Below are positions 33,880 through 41,605 of a stretch of DNA of 64,000 nucleotides, piece by piece (the first letter of the stretch is position 1; each line of letters starts with the position of its first letter). The notes beneath the pieces were generated by a model. That model had not been told where the DNA came from. It searched no databases and worked only from the letters and a program-made list of their open reading frames with translations. Both the position numbers and the translations under genes were made by a program. This DNA comes from Pseudomonas fluorescens. Its GTDB lineage: Bacteria; Pseudomonadota; Gammaproteobacteria; Pseudomonadales; Pseudomonadaceae. The stretch covers positions 62,001 to 126,000 of the forward strand of contig NZ_CABVII010000004.1 of NCBI RefSeq assembly GCF_902497995.1, written 5' to 3'.

Positions 33880-35169
33880 CTATTTACAGTACACCGTCCA
33901 TAGCTGATCTACTCGAGTCGTGAAGCTCTGGCTCATCATCTCCCGGCGCATCCCCCAATCGGGATCGGTTGGCACACTCGCAAGATGCATCGTTCCCCTA
34001 CCCCAGCGGCCATTAATGGCATCCAGCACGCCCATGACTTTCTCGGTGGCAGCCGGCTGGGAGATCGAAAAGAGATCTTCGGTGTACTCGCCCTTTTGGC
34101 AAAGGTTGACCAGGAGCACCTCGGCTTTGCTGTACCTGAAACCTGGCCGGAAGACTCGACCCACCGCTTCCACGGCGGCCTTTGTCATCAATCGCACGTC
34201 GTCAGTGGGGTATGGCAACTCCACCAGAACGCCGTTGGCGTACTTGGCTTCCTCCGGATTGAACATGCCAGTGCGTATGCTGACCCTAATCTTCTTGCAC
34301 AGAGACTGTTGGGCCCGAAGCTTTTCAGTGGCCCGCATCATGTAGGTAGCAACGGCCTCTTTGATCGGCGCAATCTCGGTAAGACGCTTACCGAACATCC
34401 GACTGCAACAAATCTCTTGCTTGGGCGGATCAGGTTCATCGAGCTCAAGACACGGCGTACCCGCAAGCTCGCGCGCCGTCTTCTCTATTACTACGCTGAA
34501 TTTCTTTCGCAGCATCCATGGATCGGTTTTGGAGAGATCCCAAGCAGTCTTGATGCCCATGCCTTCGAGGTGAAGCTTCATCTTGCGACCTACACCCCAG
34601 ACGTCTGAGACCGAACACTTCTTAAGCACCCAGTCGCGCTTAACCTGGTCACGTAGATCAACTACACCGCCACTCTGAGCCTGCCATTTTTTGGCCGCGT
34701 GATTGGCGAGCTTGCTCAGGGTTTTCGTACCGGCAATGCCTACGCCGACCGGGATACCAGTGCTTCGATAAACCTGCGCACGAATGCGTCGACCGAGAGC
34801 CTCGAGATCGCCCGGAACACCTGCCAAATCCGCAAACGCCTCATCGATGCTGTAGACCTCAACCGCCGGCACTAACGACTCGATGACGCTCATCACCCGC
34901 TCGCTCATGTCACCGTACAACGCGTAGTTTGAAGAGAAGGCGACGATGCCGTGCTGCTTGAGCTTGTGCTTGATTTGAAAGTACGGCTCACCCATTTTCA
35001 CAAACGGTTTGCTGTCCGCACTTCGAGCGATTACGCAGCCATCGTTGTTCGACAACACCACGATGGGAATCTTGGCCAAGTCAGGACGGAACACGCGCTC
35101 ACAGCTCGCGTAGAAGCTGTTGCAGTCGATCAGCGCGAAGACAGGATCAGGCTTTTGGATCATGTGCAC
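33880..35169 (-). CDS. umuC: DNA polymerase V catalytic subunit UmuC (Y family)
   Basis: 429 residues. The Y-family catalytic motifs FALIDCNSFYASCERVF and YSIDEAFADLAG are intact, with palm/finger and little-finger domains following, and the C-terminal part shows the UmuC-type tail. It extends DNA past lesions during SOS and is error prone. Its 5' end overlaps the umuD 3' end by 23 nt; ATG 35163 is an equally possible start. It is controlled by the LexA box at 35602. Encoded on accessory DNA, as for the rulAB-type polymerases of mobile elements. Confidence 0.93.
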   Translation of the reverse strand: MHMIQKPDPVFALIDCNSFYASCERVFRPDLAKIPIVVLSNNDGCVIARSADSKPFVKMGEPYFQIKHKLKQHGIVAFSSNYALYGDMSERVMSVIESLVPAVEVYSIDEAFADLAGVPGDLEALGRRIRAQVYRSTGIPVGVGIAGTKTLSKLANHAAKKWQAQSGGVVDLRDQVKRDWVLKKCSVSDVWGVGRKMKLHLEGMGIKTAWDLSKTDPWMLRKKFSVVIEKTARELAGTPCLELDEPDPPKQEICCSRMFGKRLTEIAPIKEAVATYMMRATEKLRAQQSLCKKIRVSIRTGMFNPEEAKYANGVLVELPYPTDDVRLMTKAAVEAVGRVFRPGFRYSKAEVLLVNLCQKGEYTEDLFSISQPAATEKVMGVLDAINGRWGRGTMHLASVPTDPDWGMRREMMSQSFTTRVDQLWTVYCK

Positions 35170-35581
35170 GCACGCTGAATGTCACCACCCCCCAAATAAT
35201 CAGCTCATCGCCTTCGAGGATGTATCGCGGCGGATAACCCACGTTTTCGGACATCAAGATGATGTCGGCCCCACGCTTGCACAGGCGCTTACACACCGGC
35301 TCGCAGTTCACAGCCGCAATCACGATATGTCCATGCTCGGCGGTGATCGAGCGATCAACCACAGCCATATCACCATCGAATATTCCGGCTCCCTCCATGC
35401 TATGACCTTCAATGCGAACGAGGTAGATATGCGGTGCTCGGATGTCCAGGAGTTCGTCGATTGAGATGTGTTGTTCAAGGTGATCCGCAGCCGGGGATGG
35501 GAAGCCTGCCGGGACTTTGAACGAGTAAAAAGGAAGCTGAACTCCCCCTGCTGCCAACGGGCCGAGGATGGTGACGCTCAT
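35147..35581 (-). CDS. umuD: UmuD-type S24 self-cleaving protein
   Basis: 144 residues. The cleavage region is in the first 30 residues (FPSPAADHLEQ). The Ser of the Ser-Lys dyad is in RIEGHSMEGAGIFDGD and the Lys in CEPVCKRLCKR. RecA-triggered self-cleavage gives UmuD', which activates UmuC. It overlaps umuC by 23 nt and follows the LexA box by about 20 nt. The order, overlap and box together make this a complete umuDC operon. Confidence 0.92.
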   Translation of the reverse strand: MSVTILGPLAAGGVQLPFYSFKVPAGFPSPAADHLEQHISIDELLDIRAPHIYLVRIEGHSMEGAGIFDGDMAVVDRSITAEHGHIVIAAVNCEPVCKRLCKRGADIILMSENVGYPPRYILEGDELIIWGVVTFSVRAHDPKA

Positions 35582-35601
35582 GAGACATGCCTTAATCGAA
35601 A

Positions 35602-35617
35602 CTGTATATACATACAG
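35602..35617. promoter_or_regulatory. LexA (SOS) box
   Basis: CTGTATATACATACAG matches the CTGT-N8-ACAG consensus with an AT-rich alternating centre. It lies 21 nt upstream of umuD. It is fully palindromic in its outer 5 bases (A-CTGT...ACAG-T). Confidence 0.9.
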
Positions 35618-35721
35618 TTAACGTCGAAGCGTGCTTGCGGTCAATCTCAAGCAAGGAAAATTACGACCGAAGGATTCACCGGGAGCATAATCCGCAGGTT
35701 GGCCAGAATGTCATGCGGTTT

Positions 35722-35880
35722 GAAACTCGACCGCTTTTCGCTGTGCAGCCGGTATTGCTGCAAGTCGCTTCTTCGCGCAAGCGGCTAGCCCTGCGGGCTG
35801 GAACTCCAATCTGGAAAGATTTTTTGCAATTCACCTACTAGTAACAGGCGATTTAGTAAGCGCGTGATAGCCTCGGTCAG
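35722..35880. repeat. Duplicated intergenic repeat, copy 1
   Basis: The segment with ACCGCTTTTCGCTGTGCAGC through GCGCAAGCGGCTAGCC (35722-35790) and GCGTGATAGCCTCGGTCAG (35848-35880) recurs at 36764-36922 with about 80 percent identity in the two blocks. The copies bracket the three-gene ParD-like operon. In one minus-strand frame both copies encode the same LNRLLLV stretch, so they may be gene remnants. Confidence 0.6.
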
Positions 35881-35961
35881 TCCCGGATAGTCGTTGTAGA
35901 ATTCATCAGGCAAGAAAGTGACGCAGGATAAATCCAATCTGCCGTGATGTTTAGCATGCAT
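35785..35961 (-). CDS. Small hypothetical protein or gene tail, 58 codons
   Basis: From ATG 35961 (TGGAG 4 nt upstream) the frame reads MHAKHHGRLDLSCVTFLPDE and ends LLLVGELQKIFPDWSSSPQG. It looks protein-like, and its LTEAITRLLNRLLLV part is repeated in the second copy of the flanking repeat near 36.9 kb. It is probably the remnant of a duplicated gene; a short functional product is possible. Family not recognised. Confidence 0.35.
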   Translation of the reverse strand: MHAKHHGRLDLSCVTFLPDEFYNDYPGLTEAITRLLNRLLLVGELQKIFPDWSSSPQG

Positions 35962-35990
35962 AAAGCTCCAGAAGACGCAGGTGGAAATTG

Positions 35991-36398
35991 ATGAATGAAT
36001 TAGAAGCCCGCGAACGCAAACGGCGTTACACGCTGTGGGATTTGGCAAGGCTGCATCCTGGATCTGATCAAGCTAAACCGCATCTGGCGATTCTTGATGA
36101 CATTGAGCGCCGAGATCGAGAGGAACCGATTGGAGAGGCGTGGGCAATGTCGATTGACGAGTTGCGAGTACATGTCCCAGAAACCGAGATATTGGGGCGT
36201 GACGGACACCATTTTGTTATCGTGCTTGACGAGCACATACCAGAACCCTGGAAGAATCGATTCGAAGAAGCAAGTACCGGGTCTACCCGTTTGCGGCAGG
36301 GCTGCTATGCGAGTGACTGGCACCACTTTTTGCGGCAGTGGGCACGTGAGATGAAGCACGTCGAAGCGCACAGAACGACTACCTTGGATATTTCATGA
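35991..36398 (+). CDS. Hypothetical protein, first gene of a ParD-like operon
   Basis: 135 residues from ATG 35991 with GGTGG upstream. Charged and soluble; contains LGRDGHHFVIVLDEHIPEPWKNRFEEAS in the middle and YASDWHHFLRQWAREM near the end. Its stop overlaps the start of the ParD-like gene (ATGA, 36395-36398), so the two are coupled. In such a position it may be the toxin or effector partner, but I do not recognise the family, so toxin is only an inference. Confidence 0.65.
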   Translation: MNELEARERKRRYTLWDLARLHPGSDQAKPHLAILDDIERRDREEPIGEAWAMSIDELRVHVPETEILGRDGHHFVIVLDEHIPEPWKNRFEEASTGSTRLRQGCYASDWHHFLRQWAREMKHVEAHRTTTLDIS

Positions 36399-36613
36399 GT
36401 ACCGTCATCAAGCTCGACAGTGCCCTGGTTGAAAGTGCTCGTATTTACGCTTCAGCCGCACATCGCACAACCACCAAACAGATTGAATACTGGGCCACCA
36501 TAGGCCGCATTGCAGAGCAAAACCCTGAGCTGTCATATGACTTTATCGTGGGGCTTTTGCAGGCCAGAGCCCAATTGAAGGCGGGCGACGCGAGCGAGTA
36601 CACATTCCGATGA
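36395..36613 (+). CDS. ParD-like antitoxin-family protein
   Basis: 72 residues: STVIKLDSALVESARIYASAAHRTTTKQIEYWATIGRIAEQNP, the ribbon-helix-helix pattern of the ParD-like group that often occurs without a ParE. It overlaps both neighbours through ATGA junctions. A ParD-like protein would bind DNA and repress its own operon. The partner could be the 135-residue protein upstream or the truncated one downstream. No ParE/RelE-type toxin is seen next to it. Confidence 0.75.
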   Translation: MSTVIKLDSALVESARIYASAAHRTTTKQIEYWATIGRIAEQNPELSYDFIVGLLQARAQLKAGDASEYTFR

Positions 36614-36765
36614 AGGTCATGCAAAACAACAATTCTGGCTCACCCATCCTTGAAAATATTTGGGCCGACTTGGGATTGCTGGCACCCGGAACCAAGCTCT
36701 ATGAACTCGTCCGCGACGGACTGCCTTTTGTGTTTCTCGACCGGATAGGAAGTTATGAGAATTGA
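36610..36765 (+). CDS. Short protein, third gene of the ParD-like operon (probably truncated)
   Basis: 51 residues starting MKVMQNNNSGSPILENIWAD. The segment LLAPGTKLYELVRDGLPFVFLDRI resembles the ELIERGLPVxALD region at the front of the ParS/MbcA (Xre-type) antitoxin DNA-binding part, so it may be the cut N-terminus of such a protein. The frame ends where copy 2 of the intergenic repeat begins, suggesting that recombination at the repeat removed the rest. It overlaps the ParD-like gene by ATGA. Confidence 0.5.
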   Translation: MKVMQNNNSGSPILENIWADLGLLAPGTKLYELVRDGLPFVFLDRIGSYEN

Positions 36766-36922
36766 ACCCTGACCGCTTTCCGTTGTGCCGCTGGCATTGC
36801 TGCAGTCGCTTGTTCGCGTAAGCGGCTAACCTTTACTGTGTAATACGCTAAATCGTGAAATGGGTAGCGGTATATTCACCAACAACAAACGATTAAGTGT
36901 GCGCATGATAGCCTCGGCTCAG
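36764..36922. repeat. Duplicated intergenic repeat, copy 2
   Basis: Partner of the repeat at 35722-35880: blocks 36764-36831 and 36889-36922 match. The middle has diverged. It follows directly on the truncated 51-residue gene. Confidence 0.6.
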
Positions 36923-36946
36923 ACATCATTGTTCTGAGTACCCACC

Positions 36947-37246
36947 TTGAGCACTGCCACCGCATCCAACGATTTCAACACATTGATCAATGCACCAAAA
37001 TTTTCGGACGACCCAGTTGGTCGGCGTCAAATGAAGCGCTGGCAGCTCATCGCTGATGACATCTTCAAAAGCACATCCAAAGAGGCGTTGCTTGAAGCCA
37101 GGGGCAAAGCCGAAGGCTATATCCACGGTCTTGTGGACGCTGGGCATTTGTCGACGAGAGACACTGATCGCGACTATCTCGTTTTGAGTATCGTCCAACG
37201 GCGGCGTGAGTTTTTGCAAAAGCTACTGAACGAGTACGGTTACTGA
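36947..37246 (+). CDS. Hypothetical protein, 99 residues
   Basis: The only start in the frame before residue 29 is TTG 36947, behind an in-frame stop at 36935. MKRWQLIADDIFKSTSKEAL (ATG 37031) is the alternative. Soluble and charged, with a helical body ending FLQKLLNEYGY. Composition suggests real coding. No family recognised. It lies right after repeat copy 2, so its original 5' end may be altered. Confidence 0.5.
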   Translation: MSTATASNDFNTLINAPKFSDDPVGRRQMKRWQLIADDIFKSTSKEALLEARGKAEGYIHGLVDAGHLSTRDTDRDYLVLSIVQRRREFLQKLLNEYGY

Positions 37247-37372
37247 GCCAAGGCGAGATGTGAATCCGTCCGACGTAAAAAGAACTTCGTACGATAGAGT
37301 CAGTTTGGAGCGCTCCGCAGAGGTAACTCGGAGCGCCGCTGATTAAAACTTTAAAATGGATAGCAGGCGATT

Positions 37373-37558
37373 TCAAAGGTCTGACGGGGCGCGAGCGATG
37401 AGCCTGTCTCGAATCGACTCCCATTCCTCCATGGAAATGAGCACCGCAGTCCTGCGAGCTCCATCAACGAAAACTGGTTTGCGGGTCGTGATCACCTGGT
37501 CGAGCAATTCGTCAAAGTGAGCTATTGCCCGAGTGACTGACCATCGTTCACCTGCCAT
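37373..37558 (-). CDS. Phd/YefM-type antitoxin, orphan
   Basis: 61 residues: AGERWSVTRAIAHFDELLDQV, then RKPVFVDGARRTAVLISMEEWESI, the usual Phd/YefM pattern. No toxin gene is found on either side: the upstream gene at 37608 is not a known toxin, and downstream is the 99-residue hypothetical on the other strand. The N-terminal part normally dimerises on DNA, so it could still repress a related locus elsewhere. Confidence 0.75.
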   Translation of the reverse strand: MAGERWSVTRAIAHFDELLDQVITTRKPVFVDGARRTAVLISMEEWESIRDRLIARAPSDL

Positions 37559-37607
37559 TTGCCGGCCCCTATCCCGAGTTAGTAAAGACTGGCTCTCCCA
37601 CCATCAT

Positions 37608-37964
37608 TTAGAGACGGTCGGCAGACTGAAGGAGCTTTAGAAAGCTAGCTCTCCCGAGGTCACGCCTGAAGCTAGCGATGACGTAATTACCAGCTTGAGT
37701 CTCGAGCAACCAAAACCGGCCTTCTTTTCTCGCTGACTGAATTTTACCTGTGAGGAGAATGGAACCATCCGCTCTGTGGTAAGCATCGTCATGCTTCGAA
37801 TGGTCAAAGGACACCCCGAAGCATGTGTCATCTGCGATCATCGCGTCGCTGATAAAAGCTGTGATGGGTACGCTGTATTTTCGAAGACTGGCTCGCACCA
37901 AGCGCCTCATTTGAAAGTCGCTTACATCCTTACTATGAAACTCCAGCTCGATTACTTCAGCCAT
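37608..37964 (-). CDS. Hypothetical protein, 118 residues
   Basis: Begins MAEVIELEFHSKDVSDFQMR and is rich in beta-type segments (GSILLTGKIQ, AGNYVIASFRRDL). No signal peptide or membrane helix. The Shine-Dalgarno is weak. It follows two other unknown genes in the same direction (38429, 38017) and may belong to the same transcript, ending before the Phd gene. Family not recognised. Confidence 0.55.
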   Translation of the reverse strand: MAEVIELEFHSKDVSDFQMRRLVRASLRKYSVPITAFISDAMIADDTCFGVSFDHSKHDDAYHRADGSILLTGKIQSARKEGRFWLLETQAGNYVIASFRRDLGRASFLKLLQSADRL

Positions 37965-38016
37965 CCGGCCAATGCTCCAAGAAAATGACTCAATATGTAT
38001 GCGCAGCGGTCATTGC

Positions 38017-38421
38017 TTAACCGGCCCTCATTGAAAAAGCAGCGCCAATGCTAGCTTCTTTTCTCAGTCCTGGCCCAAGGAGGAGGTAGACCGTATTGTT
38101 GGTTTCAAACACACAGCCTTCAGTGAAAGAGACACCGAAATTGCTACGAACCCACATTCGAGGCTGGAAGCGTCCTTTGCTGTCTAGGACGATTTCGTGA
38201 GCGAAAAGCGTCGCGGGAAGTAGACCAAGCCCGCTTAGCTTTTCTTTCTCATCAGGGTTAACCGTAAGGTCGATCAGGATCCACTGCCTCACCACGCAGA
38301 ATGCTTTGCCTGGAAATGTCTTGGCTGCCAATGCAATCAGCTCATCTTGGGTGCCCTGCCAGCCAGGCATCTCCTCGCCTGCGCCGTAAAGGAGCTGAGA
38401 AATTTCATTTAGAGTCACCAT
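38017..38421 (-). CDS. Conserved hypothetical protein, possibly DUF6957
   Basis: 134 residues from ATG 38421, with GAGGTG 3 nt upstream; the frame reaches back to 38490. Contains PGKAFCVVRQWILIDL and a later MWVRSNFGVSFTEGCVFETNNTVYLLLGPG stretch that I associate with a Pseudomonas-specific domain of unknown function (DUF6957, from memory). Soluble. The upstream gene ends 8 nt before its start, so the two are co-transcribed. Confidence 0.6.
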   Translation of the reverse strand: MVTLNEISQLLYGAGEEMPGWQGTQDELIALAAKTFPGKAFCVVRQWILIDLTVNPDEKEKLSGLGLLPATLFAHEIVLDSKGRFQPRMWVRSNFGVSFTEGCVFETNNTVYLLLGPGLRKEASIGAAFSMRAG

Positions 38422-38428
38422 GTGCACC

Positions 38429-38779
38429 TCATGTCGTTGAGTGATCGCGAATACTCGTGTAGGTCTGCCCCCCTTCAGTGACGAATTCATAGACCGGTGG
38501 TTCTTTGTCAGAACTTTTCAATCTGATGTCGGAAAGCGGTTCCATCAGACGTTCATGCTGCCGGTTCATCCAAGGCGGCGAGATGAGGTATACCCTGGTG
38601 ACAGCAAGAAACTCTGAATCGCCCGAAGTGAAAATGTTTTGAACCCATTCTGCGTCACAGACGAGGCGCGCGCTTGGCCCAGGTACCCCATCGAAGAATC
38701 CAACTCCTTCCACAAAAAAGGAATATTGATTAGGGGTAAGATCAACGGACTTCCATAAAAGAAGATTTTCATCAGGCAT
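38429..38779 (-). CDS. Hypothetical protein, 116 residues
   Basis: From ATG 38779, with AAGG about 9 nt upstream; a GTG at 38821 would add 14 residues. Begins MPDENLLLWKSVDLTPNQYS and contains SGDSEFLAVTRVYLISPPWMN. No known domain recognised. First gene of a two- or three-gene unit with 38017 and perhaps 37608. Similar length and beta-rich look to its downstream partner, but no clear sequence similarity to it. Confidence 0.55.
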   Translation of the reverse strand: MPDENLLLWKSVDLTPNQYSFFVEGVGFFDGVPGPSARLVCDAEWVQNIFTSGDSEFLAVTRVYLISPPWMNRQHERLMEPLSDIRLKSSDKEPPVYEFVTEGGQTYTSIRDHSTT

Positions 38780-38865
38780 TTTGAATGTGCCTTGTAGCTG
38801 ACTCTCGTTTGTTCTGAACACTACATACTCCTGGTTTACAGACTCTATTGGGTCGCTGTTGACTT

Positions 38866-39603
38866 TTAAATCGTGAGCACTAGATCAGATACGAACCCCG
38901 TATCTTCAAACGGATAGCCACGCGGGTTGGAAGCGTGCGGAACGCCATCAATGGATTTTTGATAACTGACATGCGTGTGACCGTGAACCCATAGGTCTAT
39001 ATTGAACTTGGCAAATTCTTTCCAATCATTGACATAGGCTGCGGCCAAGTGCCCCATCTCATACTTAATTCCAGGGGCACATTCAGGTGATGGCGCATGG
39101 TGCGTTACGACAACCGTCCTGCCTTGATACTTTCTGGACAGTTCAGCGAGTAACCACTGTTTCGCAAATTCCGACCTTTCCAAGATCTCGATTGGCTTCA
39201 CTCGCCGATACTGAGTTCCAGTTCTGATCTGCCTATAGTCATTCATAAATCCTTGGGCGCTATGAAGCGCAGCATTCACGTCTCCAGTTGAACCGAAATC
39301 AGTCCATCCGGTTGTACCAAGAAATCTCACTCCCTCAATGACTACATGATCGTTCTCTAGCACGTGAACGTGCGGAAGCGCCTTCTCACGCATTTTTTGG
39401 AGTGTGCGATCAAGGTGACCTTTGTAGTACTCGTGGTTTCCGGCGACGTAGATCACCGGGCAGCAAAAGTTTTTGTTTGCCCATTCCACTCCCCTGGCCA
39501 GTAGATCGATGTCCCCTGCCAACACCACAACATCTGCATCATGCGTAGCAGGCGAGAAATCCCGGAACTCGAGGTGGAGGTCTGACAGCAAGTGAATTTT
39601 CAT
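38866..39603 (-). CDS. Metallophosphoesterase (calcineurin-like)
   Basis: 245 residues with every metal motif: SDLHLEF near residue 7, VLAGDIDL near 27, VAGNHEYYKG near 53-62, VVTHHAP near 169 and VHGHTH near 214. It binds two metal ions and hydrolyses a phosphoester; nucleotide or protein targets cannot be told apart. GGAGGTGAGGG precedes the ATG. It is divergent from the XRE regulator at 39792, with an inverted repeat in the shared promoter, so it may be under that regulator. Confidence 0.88.
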   Translation of the reverse strand: MKIHLLSDLHLEFRDFSPATHDADVVVLAGDIDLLARGVEWANKNFCCPVIYVAGNHEYYKGHLDRTLQKMREKALPHVHVLENDHVVIEGVRFLGTTGWTDFGSTGDVNAALHSAQGFMNDYRQIRTGTQYRRVKPIEILERSEFAKQWLLAELSRKYQGRTVVVTHHAPSPECAPGIKYEMGHLAAAYVNDWKEFAKFNIDLWVHGHTHVSYQKSIDGVPHASNPRGYPFEDTGFVSDLVLTI

Positions 39604-39629
39604 ACCCTCACCTCCTTGGTTTCGGTGTC

Positions 39630-39719
39630 AATTTATGGCTAATGTTTTATCGGAGTCGAAAAATAGACGAGCGTGAGCCATGCAAAATCGAAAATTCGCC
39701 TCCCTAATCGCCATAAATT
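39630..39719. promoter_or_regulatory. Spaced inverted repeat in the phosphoesterase/XRE promoter region
   Basis: AATTTATGGC (39630-39639) and GCCATAAATT (39710-39719) are exact inverted copies 70 bp apart. Each arm sits close to one of the two divergent genes, which fits binding by the XRE regulator to both promoters. Confidence 0.5.
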
Positions 39720-39791
39720 TCATAAGACCAATATATACGGTCGATGAAATCGAAGCAACATGGCTTTATCCCTTCCTTTTGGGGATACAAG

Positions 39792-40274
39792 ATGTCAATG
39801 AGGCGCGCCTTCGCTGTCACGCTGCGAGCTCTGCGTAAAGCAAAAGGCATGAGCCAGGATGAATTTTCAGAGGCTATGGGCCGTCATTACACGAGCTGGC
39901 TTGAGAACGGAAACTCGAGCGTTACGCTGGATAAGCTCGTTGCCATTGCTGCTGTTCTGAAAGTTGAACCACTCGTGATGATCGCTTTGTGTGAATCCGT
40001 TCGGGCTGGACAGCCCGTTCAGGAGACGATGAAAGGCGTGCTGACCGCGACTACCCTTCTCAGCCAGAACGGGTTGCTGGAAGCGTTCCAGAAGGAAGTC
40101 GATCGAGCTCAGAGTACAGAAGGCCTCTCCAATGAATCGCGTCAAAAACTGACTGAAGAAAAGATCGAAGCCCTTCTACAGGCGGGCTTGGATCAGAAGA
40201 ATATTGCTAAAAATCTTGAGCTCAGCGCGGCCACGGTCTCCAGATATTGCAAAAGAATAAGAGAAAAGCGGTAA
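39792..40274 (+). CDS. XRE-family regulator with a second C-terminal HTH
   Basis: 160 residues from ATG 39792 (GGGGA 8 nt upstream; the frame opens at 39744). N-terminal HTH_3: LRALRKAKGMSQDEFSEAMGRHYTSWLENG, near residues 11-40. The C-terminal LLQAGLDQKNIAKNLELSAATVSRYCKRI looks like a second, resolvase-type HTH. Two DNA-reading heads joined by a helical linker is unusual for a 160-residue regulator. It probably controls itself and the divergent phosphoesterase. Last intact gene before the truncated endA. Confidence 0.8.
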   Translation: MSMRRAFAVTLRALRKAKGMSQDEFSEAMGRHYTSWLENGNSSVTLDKLVAIAAVLKVEPLVMIALCESVRAGQPVQETMKGVLTATTLLSQNGLLEAFQKEVDRAQSTEGLSNESRQKLTEEKIEALLQAGLDQKNIAKNLELSAATVSRYCKRIREKR

Positions 40275-40530
40275 TCCTCTGTACCCCAGACGTCCGACCG
40301 CATCCTTTTGGGAGCGATTGTGCGGTTGTGCCTTGTCCGTTGGTCGGAGAAAAATAACCCTATCGCAGCGACTGAAATGACAAAGGCAACGATACTGAAA
40401 GTAGAAACTATAAAATTGTCAATGTTGACAAAGGAATCAGTCCTGAAACGTATAGCTCGAGCCTTCCTAACCTACTGATTTTCCAGTCTGTCGGTCTGAA
40501 ACACTCTTGGAGTCAACAAACGACACCATT
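40275..40530. other. Island/core junction, no gene
   Basis: About 255 bp without coding capacity on either strand. Core-type sequence starts at about 40530 with a beheaded endA. No tRNA or obvious attachment repeat is visible here. Confidence 0.5.
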
Positions 40531-40864
40531 CGATAACGTTGTGAATGGCGATCGCAGCAATTTCAGTTTCGGCTGGCTGCCGGTGCAAACCGGTCAATAC
40601 GGTTCGTGCCTGACCCAGGTCGACTTCAAGGCGAAGAAGGTCATGCCCCGTCCTTCCATTCGCGGCATGATCGCCCGGACGTACTTCTACATGAGCAAGC
40701 AATACGGTTTGCGCCTGTCGAAACAGGATCGACAGCTGTACGAAGCCTGGAACAAAACCTATCCGGTGGAGGCCTGGGAACGTCAGCGCAACCAGAGCGT
40801 GGGGTGCGTGATGGGACGCGGCAACGAGTTTGTTGGCCCGGTCGACTTGAAAGCCTGCGGTTAA
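40530..40864 (+). pseudogene. endA: Endonuclease I (EndA/deoxyribonuclease I) remnant, 5' end lost
   Basis: About 110 codons of the C-terminal half: VNGDRSNFSFGWLPVQTGQYGSC, FKAKKVMPRPSIRGMIARTYFYM and ACVMGRGNEFVG-like end are typical of EndA. The catalytic front half (DLHNLVP, normally preceding NGDRSN) and signal peptide are missing, and the sequence departs from the family just before VNGDRS. It marks the place where accessory DNA joined the core chromosome. The residual frame has only a GTG start and is probably not functional. Confidence 0.8.
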
Positions 40865-40894
40865 GCGTTCGCTGAAGTCTTTTTTGTAGCGCTG

Positions 40895-40994
40895 TGTAGG
40901 AGCAAGCTTGCTCGCGATGGTGGTCAACGATAACGCGTATCTTCTGAATGAACGCGTTGCCCTTGAGACCATCGCTAGCAAGCTAGCTCCTACA
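40895..40994. repeat. REP pair (inverted)
   Basis: TGTAGGAGCAAGCTTGCTCG and its inverted partner CTAGCAAGCTAGCTCCTACA enclose about 50 bp. Typical Pseudomonas extragenic palindromic element. Confidence 0.85.
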
Positions 40995-41355
40995 AGGCCA
41001 CAGGGTGTTCGACGATCAGCAATTCGATGTTCTGCTTTTTCGCCCGGGTGAGTGCCGCGGCCACTTCGGCCTGTTTGGCCTCGGCCTCGGCCTTGGAGTT
41101 GAATGGCCCGAGCAGAATCCGCGTCTTGCCGTTTTCCTTGACAACGGTGGACACAAAACTGTGCTCGATCAGCCAGCCGCTGAGGTCGCTGACGGCCTGG
41201 GTTATTTCACCGCGCACCTCGAGGTCCCATTTTGGTGCAGAGGCCACCACCGGTGCGGTCGCCGCTGTTGTCTGCGGCTTTGGCACGTCAGGGCGCTTGC
41301 CCTCACCGCATCCCGCCAGTGCCAGTACCGCGAATACCAAGACCATTTTGCGCAC
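40990..41355 (-). CDS. SPOR-domain lipoprotein
   Basis: 121 residues. The signal peptide MRKMVLVFAVLALAGCGEG ends in a lipobox (LAGC). The C-terminal SPOR-like fold is seen in GKTRILLGPFNSKAEAEAKQAEVAAALTRAKKQNIELLIVE. SPOR domains bind denuded peptidoglycan at division sites. The product would be a membrane-anchored periplasmic protein. The last bases overlap the REP element. Part of the core chromosome. Confidence 0.82.
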   Translation of the reverse strand: MRKMVLVFAVLALAGCGEGKRPDVPKPQTTAATAPVVASAPKWDLEVRGEITQAVSDLSGWLIEHSFVSTVVKENGKTRILLGPFNSKAEAEAKQAEVAAALTRAKKQNIELLIVEHPVAL

Positions 41356-41605
41356 AACGCTGCCCTCTGAATGCCTAAAGCGCAGATTTTAGCATCCATG
41401 AATACTTCCCGAGTGCCGTAAAATCGAATCAAAACAACGAGAATGATAGTTGCAGCCTCTGTATAGTTACGCCTTGGGAATTAATGCAGCATCTGCGCGT
41501 CAGAAAGAGGCACCCAAACCATGAGACTTCGCACTAATCTATATAGAACACCGACCTCTGCACTGTCCGAATCAGGTGCCCCATAAAGCAATCAAGGAGA
41601 AGACC

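Noticed and set aside
35722..36922. Repeat pair as integron attC sites
   Set aside because: The RYYYAAC/GTTRRRY core ends and short imperfect stem of attC are not found, and no integrase is present.
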